64,000 nucleotides of DNA from Turnera subulata (GCA_028386065.3 JAKUCV010004798.1:182953-246952), one strand, 5' to 3'; positions 47,950 to 60,930 are shown, numbered from the stretch's first letter. Notes: a model not told the origin generated them from the letters alone. A program made the numbers and translations.

Positions 47950-50900
47950 AACTACTAGGCTCACATCAAAGTATGAGCAGATCTTGGTGCGTGAGGAGTT
48001 GATTTGGATGCAAAAATCCAGATGTAAATGGTTGCAACATGGTGACCGTAATACCCATTTCTTCCATATGACTACTAAGGCTCGCGGAAGAAGAATCGAA
48101 TCGAAGCTTTGAAGGACGATCGAGGGGACTGGGTTTATGATTCCATACATCTCCAGCGAATAGCAGTGCAATATTTCTCTGAGCTGTATACGGAGGAAGG
48201 GGCGTCTGGCTCTGTGAACCTTCCAGGTGACTTTCCTGTTGTGCCTCTCGAGTTGTTGGCTAGTTTGGATACAGAGCTTTCAGCTGATGAGGTTCGGCGG
48301 GCGGTTTTTGCTATGGGAGCTCTGAAGGCTCCTGGTCCGGATGGTTTGCATGCTTTGTTTTATCAGAGTCAATGGCCTTTGGTAGCGAGGGACATTGTTC
48401 AGTTTGTGCGTGATGTTTTCCGGCTTCAACGGGTGGATCCTAGAGTGAATGATACGCTTATTGTTCTTATTCCTAAGGTGGATCATCCGTCACATATCTC
48501 CCAGTTTCGTCCTATTAGTCTTTGTAATGTTGCCTATAAAATCATTACCAAGCTCCTGGCTTCCAGATTTAAACGTGTGATGGACCGTTTGGTATGCCCG
48601 GAACAGTGTAGCTTTGTCCCTGGTCGACACATTACTGATAATATTATTATTGCACAAGAGGTCATTCACACCATGAAGAGTCGGACGAGTGGTACTGGCA
48701 TGATGGCCCTCAAGATTGATCTTGAGAAGGCTTATGATCGTATTCGGTGGTCTTTTGTGGAGGAGACATTGTTGTTGGCCGGGGTGCCGCGTTCAGTGGT
48801 TAGGGTCATAATGGAGTGTCTGTCTTCTACCCGTATGCGGGTGCTCTGGAACGGCACCCCTACAGATGTCTTTTGTCCATCTGTGGTATCCGCCAGGGTG
48901 ATCCTTTGTCGCCTTATATATTTGTGTTGTGCATGGAGCGATTAGGGCACCTCATTTCTGATCGTGTGGGTTCGGGACGTTGGCGACCGATTTCTCTGGG
49001 ACGGGATGGCCCCCCCATCTCCCAATTATTTTTGGCTGATGATCTGTTATTGTTCGGTGAGGCAACGGTGGAGCAGGCTTCATGTATGCTCGAGTGTCTG
49101 GATTTGTTCTGCGGTGCGTCAGGGCAGAAAGTGAGTAGACAGAAGTCCAAATTGTTCTGTTCTAAGAATGTTGATGATGAGTTGGGTGGTCTTATTAGCC
49201 GTGTGTGTGCTATCCCATTGACTAATAACTTGGGTAAGTACTTGGGTGTACCCTTGTTGCTTGATCGGGTTACGCGGTTGACATATCAAGAAATTCTTTC
49301 CAAGGCCTCTAACAGACTTAGTGGGTGAAAGGCACGGTCTTTGTCCCTTGCTGGTCGCATCACACTGGTTAAGTCGGTCCTGACATCTCTCCCGGCATTT
49401 ACTATGCAAACGGCGCGTCTCCCTCGGAGTATCTGCCATGCTTTGGATTCCTCCTGCAGACAGTTTATTTGGGGTAGTTCTTCTGAATGTCGGAAGGTGC
49501 ATTTAGTTAATTGGGAGACAGTAATACAGCCTAAGGCTTCGGGTGGGCTTGGCATCCGCCCTGCTAGTAGTATGAATGACTGTTTTATGATGAAGTTGGC
49601 TTGGGGAATTCTTACTCACCGTGATGCTTTTTGGGTTCGTGTATTATGTTCAAAATACGGTGCAGGCCTTCTCCCTATCCCAAGTGAGTTGTCTAGAAGT
49701 CGTGGCTCTCCTCTGTAGCGGGGTATCTGTGATCAATGGCGGTCTCTTTTGAGTGGGATTGTGTGGTCTCTTGGCAATGGTCAAGTGGCTCGTTTTTGGG
49801 TTGACCTGTGGAATGAGGATCTTGGTCTTCTTAATGTGCTTGTAACTACTCCGGTTCCTGCAGACCTAATTGACCGGCCTGTGGCTGTTTTTGTTGATGG
49901 GATGGGTCAGTGGCGCTGGGATATCATCTCCTTGTACCTCCCAGGGCATATTTGTCTACTGTTAGCTTCTGTTGCCCCTCTCTTCGCTCTTAATGGGCCG
50001 GATCAACCATCATGGGCGGGTACGGCGAGTGGGAGGTTTACTGTGGCTTCTGCTTATTCCTTGCTTTGTGCGGGAGATTGGGAGGAGGTAGAGCCTGTCT
50101 GGAGAAAGGTGTGGAAAGTTCAGGTCCCGCAGAGGGTGCGTACGCATCTTTGGCTAGTTCTTCACAATAAGCTCCTTACTAATTCGGAGCGCCAGCGGCG
50201 CCATCTTGCTGCTTCTTCACTCTGCCCTCGGTGTCAGAGTGCTCCGGAGACCCTGTTACATGCCCTGCGGGATTGTCCGGTGATCCAGAGTTTTTGGACC
50301 TCCCTTATTACTCCTAGCTCATGGGGTTTGTTCTTTCACCTTGATTTGCATCGCTGGTGCGCTAGCAGTCTATACAATCGGTTCTCTACACATTGTGTGT
50401 CTGCCTCTTGGGATGTGGTGTTTGCTTTTGCTCTACATTCTATCTGGTTGGACCGAAACCAGGTTGTGTTTGATGGGAAGGTGTCTTCGTCCAACAGGTT
50501 ACTACATTCTGTATTGGCACGGGTTCAGGAGGGGCAGGTGGCCTCTATAGCTGTTAATTTGGGTGGTGCTTTTCAGGGGTTGCGATCACTGGTCCGAGTG
50601 TCTTGGACACCGCCAGCTCCGGGCTGGGTTAAGCTCAATACGGATGGTGCGCGTTCTGTGGTTAGGGGTGCGAGCGCTGGTGGTGTTATTCGTGACCAGT
50701 TGGGTACCTGGTTATCGGGGTTTGGTGAATTTTTTGGGGATTGCTCGGCCTTGTTTGCTGAGGGCTGGGCGGTTAAACCGGGGTTGGAGCTTGCTTGGTC
50801 GGCGGGGTATAGGCGTGTGGAGGTTGAGTCGGATTCGTTTATTCTCATTTCTCACCTGCGGGATGGTGTTACTACTGATGCGATACCTGTTTCTCTACTC

Positions 50901-51166
50901 AATCAGCTTCGTCAGTTGGTTCAGAGGAACTGGGAAGTGGTTTTCAAATTTACTCTCCGAGAAGCCAACCAAGTTGCGGACTCTCTTGCTCGTCTGGCCT
51001 CTGCTTGGGGGCTGGGCTTATGTATTTTGTCAGATCCTCCTGACTCTAGTTTGCATTTACTCTATTTGGATTCCTTGGGAGCTTCTACTCCCCGTGTTGC
51101 TGTTTATTCAAATTCCTGATTAATATATAGGGCGATTTGCCCTCCCTTTATACCAAAAAAAAAAAG
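47950..51166 (+). pseudogene. L1-type LINE ORF2, 5'-truncated, with RT and RNase H
   Basis: Coding similarity starts near 47967 (YEQILVREELIWMQKSRCKW, GDRNTHFFH), the linker before RT, so the endonuclease is missing. RT follows (GPDGLHALFYQ, FRPISLCNVAYKIITKLLAS, LKIDLEKAYDRIRW), then after a frameshift near 48872 GIRQGDPLSPY and LFLADDLLLF (the usual FADD box). The zf-RVT region (CPRCQSAPETLLHALRDCP) and RNase H (VKLNTDGARS, EVESDS, ANQVADSLARL) follow to the stop at 51119. Damage seen: frameshifts near 48080 and 48872, and in-frame stops at 49326-49328 and 49716-49718. The poly-A tail is at 51156-51166. Target duplications were not found. A comparatively young but dead copy. Confidence 0.9.
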
Positions 51167-52242
51167 TAGACCCTCTCAACCGAACCACACCCACCTGACC
51201 TCCTACCCTTTTGTTCGTTCACGGTTTGGGGCCTTTTGTTCGATATGGCCGGTGGTTGACGTGTGAATAAAAAATTATAAAATATTAGCAATTTCTTTTC
51301 AAAAATTGGTAGAAAAATGGAAAAAGTCTAAGATATTCAATACAGGGACTAAATTTTTATGTTTTGGAATAGAGGGATGAAAAATGTCCTAATTGACAAA
51401 CATAATGATAAAAAAATGTTCTTAGTCAAAAAATTATGCTTCATTCCCCTTGTAATCTCCTCCCTTCCAACTCTCAGCTTTCGAATTCAATCTTTATTAT
51501 TGATTCTAAGCTTTATCTTTATATTCCCATTTCCATTTCCAAATTTATCAATATCACTTTCAAACACGCCCTATATCCTCTTTACTTTTGAGTTAGGATC
51601 ATAAGGATATTCGCAAGTGTGATGTACGAATACATAATACTGTTTTGAGGTTACGAGTGCAACAAGGCTCGGCTAGATATTGTCATTCTGAAAAGCTAGC
51701 CTTCCAAATCAACGATGATTTAGCCCCAAAAGTCAAGCTCCAATGAGGAGTCGCCGTCGTCTAGATTTTGAAACCAAATCATGCTTATGTGCCTCACGAA
51801 ACACGATCCTTCTTAGTAATTTTTTTTTTACTAAAGAACTCTGAGAAAATAAGCAGCTATATATCATATAGGACAACTTGAATAATATAGTTTTTCTTTT
51901 CCCATAAGAGAACATGCAAATCCTCCACGGGATTAACCAGTTCAAGGAGCTTTCAGACTGAAATACAAAATCACCATTGAGTGAAAAAGCTCAGATTTGC
52001 CTCGTTGTCACAAAGTCCACGATCCTTTTTAAAATAAAAATTTCATGATCACCAGAAACACGACCCCGTAATGTATGCTATTATTTTTTAGTACTTCCAT
52101 GATTAAGATTCTCCCACCGATACATGGCTCCATTATTTTGCATTCACTCCATTATGGGAAGCGAAGTTCATGACAAATAGGAATTTAGAATTCAACTACA
52201 ATAATGGATATGGATATGCACCAAATGGGAGGACGACGACGT
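51167..52242. other. spacer upstream of the MFP2-like gene
   Basis: About 1.1 kb of AT-rich sequence with no supported coding frame or element end. It presumably includes the distal promoter of the downstream gene. Confidence 0.5.
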
Positions 52243-52250
52243 TATATAAA
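52243..52250 (+). promoter_or_regulatory. TATA box of the MFP2-like gene
   Basis: TATATAAA lies 175 bases before the start codon. Transcription would begin about 30 bases on, giving a 5' leader of roughly 150 bases. No competing TATA-like box lies closer to the ATG. Confidence 0.6.
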
Positions 52251-52424
52251 TATTTCATTTTGCTGCCTTAAACATGACTTTAATTTCCTATAAGAGGGCG
52301 TCACTCCTCCCAGTAAGAAACACCACAAACAATCTCTTGTAGTCCCCTCTAGGGTAGTAAATAAACTACCCAACAAAATATACAAAACCCATCAACCCTC
52401 AGAAATTCTTGAGGAGAAAAAGCA

Positions 52425-55400
52425 ATGGCAAAAGGAAGAAGAACAAACCTCGAGGTGGGAGCTGATGGGGTGGCTCTTATCACCATCATCAACCCTCCTG
52501 TCAATTCCCTGGCTTTTGATGGTACTCCCATTTTCTCTGCTTTCTTGGATATTTACGTTGCATTTCGTGTCCTAGCTTAAACTGAATAGAGGACTGTATC
52601 ATTGAGAACTCTCTTTGACTTCCGTTAAAAACCCAAAACGATATTACCTTTTTCTCTCTCCTTGGCTGGCTGTTTAAAGTTGCAAGTGACCAGTACTATG
52701 CTATGTCTCATCTTTTTTATGGAATGCCATGGCCTTTGTTACAAGTGTTAGTATTGTTGAAGTACTTATAATCTTCCTCTTCCACAGTACTTTACAGCTT
52801 GAGGGATAGCTATGAGGAGGCCATAAGGAGAAATGATGTGAAGGCCATCGTTATTGCAGGTGGGTGTTATGAGATCAAAGAAAGAACATTTATGGGTAAT
52901 GGTGCTGGGGTACTGTGCTTGTTAGACATTCATTAACATTTTATTCTGACTCGCAGGTGCCAATGGCAACTTCTCTGGTGGATTTGATGTCGGCGGCTTT
53001 TCTGAAATTCAAGAGGGGAAAAATGGTGTGTTTATTACTTTTTCATTTTTTTAATTTCATGTGATTATGTGGTGTGTTATTCTAACTTAATAATTTTCTT
53101 TTCATGTTTTCTCAGTGGAGCCAAAGCCAGGTTACATTTCTGTCGATGTCCTAACTGACATCATCGAAGGTATTGCTTTGGTTTTCATATCCATCCGTTA
53201 TGGTTAATCAATTATTGGGAGATTCCACAAAATTTTGCCAACTGTAATAGTTAGTGGTTATTTTTGTTTTCCAGCTGGAAGAAAGCCTGCAGTTGCTGCA
53301 ATTGATGGTCTTGTCCTGGGTGGAGGATTAGAGCTTGCCATGGTATATGCTTATTGTCATCTCAACTAGAGCCTTTCCTCACTAGTTTCCCTTTTCTAAA
53401 TTTTATAATTTTTTTTTCTGTGATCAGGTGTGCCATGGGCGCATTTCAACTCCGACGGCCCAGTTAGGCCAGCCCGAACTTCAGCTAGGATTAATACCTG
53501 GTTTTGGAGGTTGGCCTGAATGAACATTTTGCACTCTTTGGGATTCTTAATTCCATTGCACTAGAATGTAGATGATGAAGATTTAAGATTTGAGATTCAA
53601 ATTCATGAGGGTTTTACTTGGATTAGTACTGCCGTGAATTAATTAATGGTTATCTTATAGATATTTCTTTGTGCTCACAACCATTTTTTGGATTATGCAT
53701 CTGAATTAACACAGGTACACAGAGGCTTCCACGGCTAGTTGGCATTTCAAAAGCCCTTGAGATGATACTGGTGGGTAGAATCAATTTGGATCTTTCTTTT
53801 TTGTCTCTGTGATAATTAACAATCTACCTTATCAGCTAATCCTTGTGTTGTTGTCTACTGTCTTCCTCCTTTCTGCACATAATTAGACATCAAAGCTAGT
53901 TAAAGGGACGGAAGCTCAGGCTCTAGGTCTCGTGGATGCTGTGGTTTTGGCTCAAGAGTTAATAGGCACTGCGCGCCAATGGGCCCTGGATATGGTCGAG
54001 GGTAGGAAACCGTGGATTGCTAGTCTTTACAGGACTGACAATTTAGTTCCCCTTGTGGAGGCAAGAAAAATGTTCAAGCTTGCGAGAGCTCAAGCCGGCA
54101 AAACTGCTCATAACCTAAAACATCCTTCAGCTTGCATTGACGTTATAGAAGAGGGCATTGTTTCTGGTGGTCGTGCTGGACTCTTGAAGGTCTCTATCGG
54201 TTCTTTAAGAATTCTTTCCGCTTCACTTATGATGTTCTATGTTATCTAATCAAGGAAGAGTGTTTAACAAAGTTTTGTCTTAATACTGGAACAGGAGGTC
54301 CATGAATTTCGAGGGCTTGTGCAAACTGATACCTGCAAGAGCTTGATCCACATCTTCCTTGCTCAGCGCGGGACTACACAGGTTAATCCGAAATTGTTTT
54401 CCAGAGCATTGTCCATTCCTCTCTGATTTGGGACAACTTACTGCTTTCTAGGATTGAATGAACTTGGGGATGTGATGTGAGAATAATAGAAAAAGGAATG
54501 TTTACAAATGTTGCAATTTTGATTCACTGTTTCCCAACCTATTTTCTTCAACTTCAGGTTCAAGGAGTTACTGACCTTGGCTTGAAGCCTAGACGAGTAC
54601 GTAAAGTTGCTGTACTTGGTGGAGGGTTAATGGGTTCTGGAATAGCAACTGCATTGCTTCTTAGTAATTATTCGGTCATCATTAAAGGAACAAATGAGAA
54701 GTCCTTGGAGGCCATGATTGGTAGAGTTAAAGGTGGGAGCTGGGCCTTAATTGTCTTTAAGATATTATTGTCTTGCCGCTTAATTAGATCTTTTCTATTC
54801 TACATAATCAATTTAAAGGAATTAATTTCATGGTTAGTTGATTTATGTTTTTTGTTGATCAGCCAAACTGCAGAGCCGCGTCAAGAAAGGAGCAATGAGC
54901 AAAGAGAAGTTTGAAAAAACAGTCTCTCTTCTTAAAGGTGTTCTTGACTATGAAAGCTTTAAAGATGTAGACATGGTGATAGAGGTATATCTATGTATAC
55001 TTGGGTGTATCTTGATTATTTATGACACTCATGGCTGTTATCCAGAAATTAGCAGATTCCAGTACTCATCTCTAGCAATATTGATGTTTGGTCTTCATTT
55101 CATGTGGCCGCAGGCAGTTCCTGAAAATATTTCTTTGAAGCAAGAAATTTTTTCTGACCTGGAGAAGTACTGCCCTCCCCATTGCATTTTTGCCACCAAT
55201 ACTTCAACCCTGGATTTGGACTTGATAGGCAGCAAGACAAAATCCCAAGACAGGATTATCGGAGCTCATTTCTTTAGGTATAAGTGGTGGTGTATAACGT
55301 GTGACCCATGTACTACTTTTTTAACAGGCAGCTTCATGTACTCAGTCTTATAACTCGGTGAATGTTCCTTCTTCCAATGCAGTCCAGCACATGTGATGCC

Positions 55401-56708
55401 ACTTGTGGAGGTAGTTCGTACCAACAAGACTTCTCCCCAAGTAATTGTTGATCTACTGGATGTTGGAAAGAAGATAAGAAAGACCCCAATCCTGGTTAGG
55501 AATTCGATCGGTTTCGCTGTTAACAAGACGTTCTTCCCTTACGGGCAAGCTGCTTTTATGCTTGCTGATCGTGGGGCAGATCCTTATCAGATTGATAAGG
55601 CCATCACCAAATTTGGGATGCCAATGGGCCCCTTCCGGTACCCAAATCATCTCTTGACCCACCTATATATTCAATTTGTATATATGCATTGTTTGGGCAG
55701 CCTTTTAATTAGTTAAACTCTATTGCCTATGCAGGATGGCTGACATGGTTGGTTTAAGCGTATCAATTGTGACTGGCATGAAGTATGTTGAGAAATTTCC
55801 AGAACGAACTATTAACACAAGGATTATTCACTTACTGCACGAGGATAAAAGGGAAGGTGCGTTAATGCCTTTTTCTTGGTATTTCAATCTATCTTTCCTT
55901 TTCCAGGGATTTCGAGCACAGTATCCTAAGGAAAACTCATCCTTGCAATTCTCTCTCAGGCGAGATTAATCGCAAAGGATTTTATTTGTATGATGATAGA
56001 GGCAAAGCTCGCCCAGATCCTGAATTAAGGAAATATATTGAGAAGTCAAGAAGCATTTCTGGTGTTACCATTGACCCTAAGGTCAGTTTCTCCAATAAAA
56101 AAAAAAAAAAGAAAGAAGAAGAAAGGAGTGCAATTGTCAGCTTATTGTGTCTCTTCTAATTCCTTGAGAGTTGATTTTTGTGCAGCTGGAAAAATTATCT
56201 GAGAAGGACATTGTTGAGATGGTGTTCTTCCCAGTTGTGAATGAGGCCTGTAGAGTCTTTGCTGAAGGAGTTGTGGTCAAAGCTGCAGATCTTGACATTT
56301 CCTCTGTTATGGGCATGGGTTTTCCCGCCTTCAGGTCTCTTTTTTTTTTTTTTTTCCTCTCATGAATTAAGCTTTGTTTCCTATCCATCAGTCTCTTGCT
56401 TTTCAATCATCAAATAAATGTTATGTGATGTGGAGCAGGGGTGGGATTATGTTCTGGGCTGATTCTATCGGATCGAAATACATTTACTCGAGATTGGAGG
56501 AGTGGTCAAAGTCGTATGGGGAATTTTTTAAGCCCTGTGATTTCTTGGCTGAAAGAGCTGCCCAGGGTGCTCTTCTGGTGAGAATTCTTAAATTGTAGGT
56601 TGGTTAATTTGCAAATAGCGATTGTATTTCTTACTAATATCTTGCAATTTCCTATTTTATTTTAAATTGCAGAGTTCCCCAGTGAAGCAAGCCCAGTCTC
56701 GGTTGTAA
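52425..56708 (+). CDS. MFP2: peroxisomal multifunctional protein MFP2-like (beta-oxidation)
   Basis: Enoyl-CoA hydratase/3-hydroxyacyl-CoA dehydrogenase, the second and third steps of peroxisomal fatty-acid breakdown. Exons: 52425-52521, 52788-52859, 52957-53025, 53116-53169, 53275-53342, 53428-53509, 53715-53770, 53887-54189, 54295-54381, 54558-54732, 54863-54984, 55114-55277, 55383-55637, 55735-55856, 55960-56081, 56186-56334, 56439-56577, 56673-56708; all GT-AG. They total 2172 bases, 723 residues, close to Arabidopsis MFP2 (about 725). The hydratase part has GGFDVGGF, DGLVLGGGLELAM and PELQLGLIPGFGGTQRLPRL with both Glu. The dehydrogenase has the NAD fold VAVLGGGLMGSG, NTSTLD, and GAHFFSPAHVMPLVEVVR with the catalytic His. 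The C-terminus PVKQAQSRL ends in a peroxisome-import signal (PTS1, SRL). The end is much closer to MFP2 than to AIM1. One oddity: the acidic residue expected after NAD strand 2 is Gly (IIKGTNEKS). Confidence 0.95.
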
Positions 56709-57189
56709 TATTGACTTGCAGTGTCAACAACTTTCTCAGCGTTGTTTCATTTCTCCTTCTTTGTTTTGCGTGGAGGACAGTCAACTGCTGAATATCAGCC
56801 AAATAAATCTACCAGAATTAGGAATGGGTATGCCAAGATGGTCAGCATGTGTCAGATATTGCTCAATTAATGTTTGGGAATATTTAAAAGAATAAGCAAT
56901 TGCCAAAATAGATATATAACTACAAATTACAATGGACATGTACTGAAGTATCTGTAAGAAATCTTTATATTTGGGCACAGCTACAATCCCGGCCGGAAAC
57001 GCAAACGTTATCTCAGGAATTAATTGTCGGGTATGTTTCCAATGAGTTTCTTGTATTTGTGAGAGCAATCAAAAGTGTATCTAGTATTACCAAGGTCCTG
57101 AATTCCAACACAAATCAACAACAGGAAAATCAATTTCCAATGCATTTTCTTAGTATGTTGACTCGAACTTGCAATATTTATCGACCCTG

Positions 57190-57480
57190 TTCATTTTTTT
57201 TTTATCACAGAACACAATAGATTTCATTAATTAATGGCAATGGTTACATCATTAGCAAGCAAGATACATAGATCATCTGGGGGATCATGGATCCAGTGCA
57301 ATGGACATTGTCCCATTCTAGCAGCCCGAGCTACCCAGTCAGCCACAAGATTAGCTTGTCTGGGAATTTTATTCAAAGAAAAGTACATAAAAGTTGGTTG
57401 CATAGTAGAGGACAACTAATTTTCGAGTGATACTTGGCAAGCAAACGCCACATAAATATCTCTAAAATCACACTTACATA
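57190..57480 (-). pseudogene. LINE 3' fragment with RNase H end
   Basis: The minus-strand frame 57415-57227 encodes NKIPRQANLVADWVARAARM then GQCPLHWIHDPPDDL and ends at a stop. This is the C-terminal RNase H (RVT_3 type) tail of a plant LINE ORF2. Upstream, after a stop, DFRDIYVAFACQ continues the domain. A run of Ts at 57198-57207 is the poly-A tail on the minus strand. The copy is severely 5'-truncated, as is usual for LINEs, and lies about 500 bases downstream of the MFP2-like stop codon, in opposite orientation. Confidence 0.75.
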
Positions 57481-57651
57481 GGACAAATTTTTCTCACTTA
57501 ACCAATGAGAACCTTAACCAAGGGCAACGTTTTTCTATGACCTTGCTCCTACTCTCTGGGACACCCCGGTAATCACGCCAACCACAAAGCCCATGTGTGG
57601 CCATATGTATCTTCTGACTACTAAGTTATCACTGTAATGAAGGCACTCCTC

Positions 57652-57815
57652 TCTTTTTTCTATCGGGTATTTGAAGTTTTGCCTCGACTAGTCTGGATTC
57701 GACCCGAATTGCGCTCCTAATGGTGGGTGAGTCTCCACATTGAAGATTTTCTGCATATACAAGAGCTCGAACCCGAAACGTCGCTTAAGTTGAACCAAGT
57801 CTATACGGTCTAAAC
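57652..57815 (-). repeat. SINE copy 2 (tRNA-type)
   Basis: On the minus strand it reads TGGTTCAACTTAAGCG, then TTTCGGGTTCGAGCTC (box B) and GGAGACTCACCCACCA, ending near a short A-rich tail at 57653. It matches SINE copy 1 at 34649-34799 along most of its length. The 5' end is approximate. Confidence 0.7.
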
Positions 57816-60300
57816 TCTAATGTAGTGTTTGTGCAGGTTGTGTAAGTGTCCATCTAACATCTGTCTAAAATACATCACAGCCTTCCCTTAATGATGATTT
57901 TTATAATACAGAAGTTGGGCCCTAATTGTACTTAAGTGAGTACTCTTTATGGGTAGACTCTATTTTTTTCAATATCTCCCACTCACACATAATATACGAG
58001 TGATAAAGACAATTATGAGAAACTGGTCCTTAGAAACTACAAACATCCACACTAGGAAGTAGAACCTTGCGACCTAAATATTATGAGTGCTACAATGTTA
58101 TATATTTGTTAGGAATATATAGCCTCTCGTCAAGAAAAAAACTTGCAAGTTGATGAAAAAGTATGCATGTACCCTAGCTAGATCATATAAATGAGATTAG
58201 GTATCTTCCTAATATCTCCTTTACTAAGATACATAGTATCGACAATAAGCGGAGAATAAACTTACACTAACCCATGTAGTTGACAAATTGTACACATGGT
58301 ATGAAATATATGTTACAACATTTTCTCTATATCCCGAGGAGTGCATATCTTTTCCCGTAAGAAATGTTCTACAACTGATATTTAGACGCCATAAGCTTCC
58401 AAATTTGTGTTTCTCGATCTACAAATCAACTTGAACTCACATTTAGCCCATAAAGTAGACTGAAGGACCATATTCCACCGTTAAAATGACCTTTTGTCAT
58501 CATATAGTCGATATTAATAATTTTATGTCATTAGCTCTCAAATTATCCATATGATAATTTTGCTTCAAATCTGTCTCATCTCCACATATCATTATGAAAG
58601 GAAAGCGATTACCCGTGCAAGAAGGCTAACCTCTTACCTACTCGACATACTGTTAAACAAAGTAAATAAGAAATGTACATAATACTCAACCATATGTATG
58701 CATGTAAATAAACTTAATTAATAGCAAGAACATTTCAATATATATTGTGAACATTGGAAAAACAATAATCATAGAGTGAAGTACATTCAAGCCTACATAA
58801 TTTTAATACGTAATTGTGTGTTAGACAAACACATCCAAGATAAAAGCTTAGTCAAAGATCCAGCTCACATGTCTCTTTTAGTGTAGGAACCCCATCAAAT
58901 ATCCATTTGGCCTTCTCACTCAAAATATATAGCCACCACCCGGATTCTATTTTAGGGAAAAAAATTGGAAAAACCTCGCTACTTCCCAAAAGAAAACTGA
59001 ATTGCTAAACTCAGGGTCCCGTCACGGATAGAAAGATGTTAGGCACTCATCCATCTTTTGAGCGAGTTTGTTTGTGTATATGTGCCTTCCAAAGTGTGTG
59101 CAAGCATGCATGCAAATCATATAATAAAATTATATAAACATACTGAAAATAAAAGAAACAAGGGAGGGGGGAAGAAAGGGGGAAAACAAATAATGTTCTT
59201 GCATCTTGAACCACTAGAGACTACCAACGCCACCCATCAACCAGGATCAAAGCCCACGAAGTTTTACATAGCATCACTTCAACAACGACAATAATAAAAT
59301 CATAAATCATTAAATTTTTGTTGGAAATCGAAAAGGGAGAAAGCATTTATCCTCGCCCATAGGACAAAAACCATGCACCGATTTCAACTAAAATTTAAAT
59401 TAAAAAAAATGTCTGAACTAGTCTCTGGTCAAAACGAAAAAAGTTGTGGTTCTGCCTTTATCTTTCAGAAGACACTAAGATTGCAAGGAATGGACTTCTA
59501 GAACTAAGTTACGAATTTTCTATCAAAAATTGTCTTGTCTAGAATTCCTGCAGCAACCCTTGACTTTAGAAAATGATAAACATGTCAATACAGAACCAAA
59601 TCAAAGTGAGATTAGTGTCAAAAGGAAGATGTGCATGTTTAGTTTCAAGAGCATTTAGTTCCACATGAATTAAATTTCTCGGTAAAGAGAAGTAACTAAA
59701 TAAATTAGGCAAAGGTCAAGTTGTCTTTATGGGACATGATTCTTGAACATATTCTAAAGAGTATGCCTCTTCCAAACTTTTAATTCCACTTGGAGCTGAA
59801 CCAAAATCTACAAGATGGTTAACTAACACACAAGACCATATGAAGTTAAAGAAGAACTCAAGAGAAAATTAAAGAAAGAAAAGGCGTAGAGGTTTCTTAA
59901 GCGCAAGCTTGTTGGAAGAATTCTTGGTCCTGAAAGGGAAAGCCCCTTTTTATAGAAGGGAGGTTACTTATAATTGTGGAAAAGATCTAGGGCTCATAGT
60001 AGATTTAGAGATCCAAGGGTCAAGACTTAGGATGAGAGAGAAAGGTAAAAAATTTAAAATTTTAGCATATCAGGGTTTACATGACTCTCTGGTTTGGGCA
60101 GTCTTGTCGGGTTCCTTAGATGAAGATTGCTGACTCGGTATCCAGGGCGGTTCCTGCCTTTTTCCTTCTTCGATTTTTTCACTTCTTGGGAGAATCTTGA
60201 AAACGCATGAATCTTATTTTTTTCTACTATTTTTACATAAAAATTGTTTTATTTAGTGAATTTTTTAAAAAATTTTTAGACTTTATATTTTTTTGCAAAA
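57816..60300. other. long non-coding spacer
   Basis: About 2.5 kb with no supported gene, RNA or element border. A few open frames (59058-59294, 59909-60133) have no motif or gene signals. Part of 59880-60010 resembles an LTR promoter/leader in style, but I could not match it to another sequence here. Confidence 0.5.
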
Positions 60301-60304
60301 TTAT

Positions 60305-60308
<4 letters not shown>

Positions 60309-60350
<42 letters not shown>

Positions 60351-60404
60351 CCAATGGGCTTGTATGTAGCTCATTAATTATCAAAATATATATATATATA
60401 TATA
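60309..60404. repeat. (AT)n microsatellites
   Basis: Two pure AT runs: about 41 bases at 60309-60349 and 19 bases at 60386-60404. They are likely to be length-variable between individuals. Confidence 0.95.
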
Positions 60405-60511
60405 ATTATTTAATAACTATTATCTAGGGTCAATAACATTGAACTCCAAGTTTGAGCTTGGTCCGGCCAGTGACCCATGACCCGAAACCTTTTTTTGAGT
60501 TTATCTCCATC

Positions 60512-60906
60512 ACTAGCGAATAGCAGGGTGTTCGGGACTAGGGTAGATATACAATAACGGCGACATCAGGTTGTAGATAACATAGGTTAGGTAGCCCTAC
60601 AAGGTAAACGAGTAAATTAACCAATTCCTGGGCTATTATTTGAACAGCCCGAGCTGTAGTGAACCCCGGGCAACCTAGGTTCCCTTTCATTGCGTTTTCC
60701 TCCAATCGATATTCCTGACTTTTATTTTCTGTTTATTTACTTTATAAACTCAATCTATTATTCCCCTAATCACGACTTTGTTTATTTTATTGTTTTATGG
60801 TCTAATCAATTAAGATCCTAAGCACAGTATTGTTTACAGCAGTCCCTGTGATTCGACCTTGTTTACTACAACACGTTGTGCACTTCCAGTGACTTTTGTG
60901 CTAACA
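60512..60906 (+). repeat. partial 5' LTR of Athila-like element 2
   Basis: The segment is the inverse of about 6500-6890: shared GTTCGGGACTAGGGTAG, GCCCTACAAGG, TGTAGTGAACCC and CAACCTAGGTT. It ends GTGCTAACA six bases before the primer site. Only the inner third of the LTR is kept. Confidence 0.85.
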
Positions 60907-60912
60907 AGTTTA

Positions 60913-60930
60913 TGGCGCCATTGCCGGAGA
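60913..60930 (+). other. primer-binding site, tRNA-Asp type
   Basis: TGGCGCCATTGCCGGAGA, starting six bases after the LTR end, as in the other Athila-like copy. Confidence 0.85.

Noticed and set aside
47950..51166. Target-site duplication for the LINE
   Set aside because: Sequence after the poly-A (GTAGACCCTC) is not found before the 5' end, so the true 5' border or duplication is unclear.
59058..60133. Two short frames in the spacer
   Set aside because: No motif; 59058-59294 is basic low-complexity and 59909-60133 looks like leader-type sequence.
60420..60511. Upstream extension of the Athila-like LTR 2
   Set aside because: Similarity with the first LTR stops at about 60512; the GGTCCGGCCAGTGACCC stretch instead resembles the foldback-type repeat motif, too short to call.
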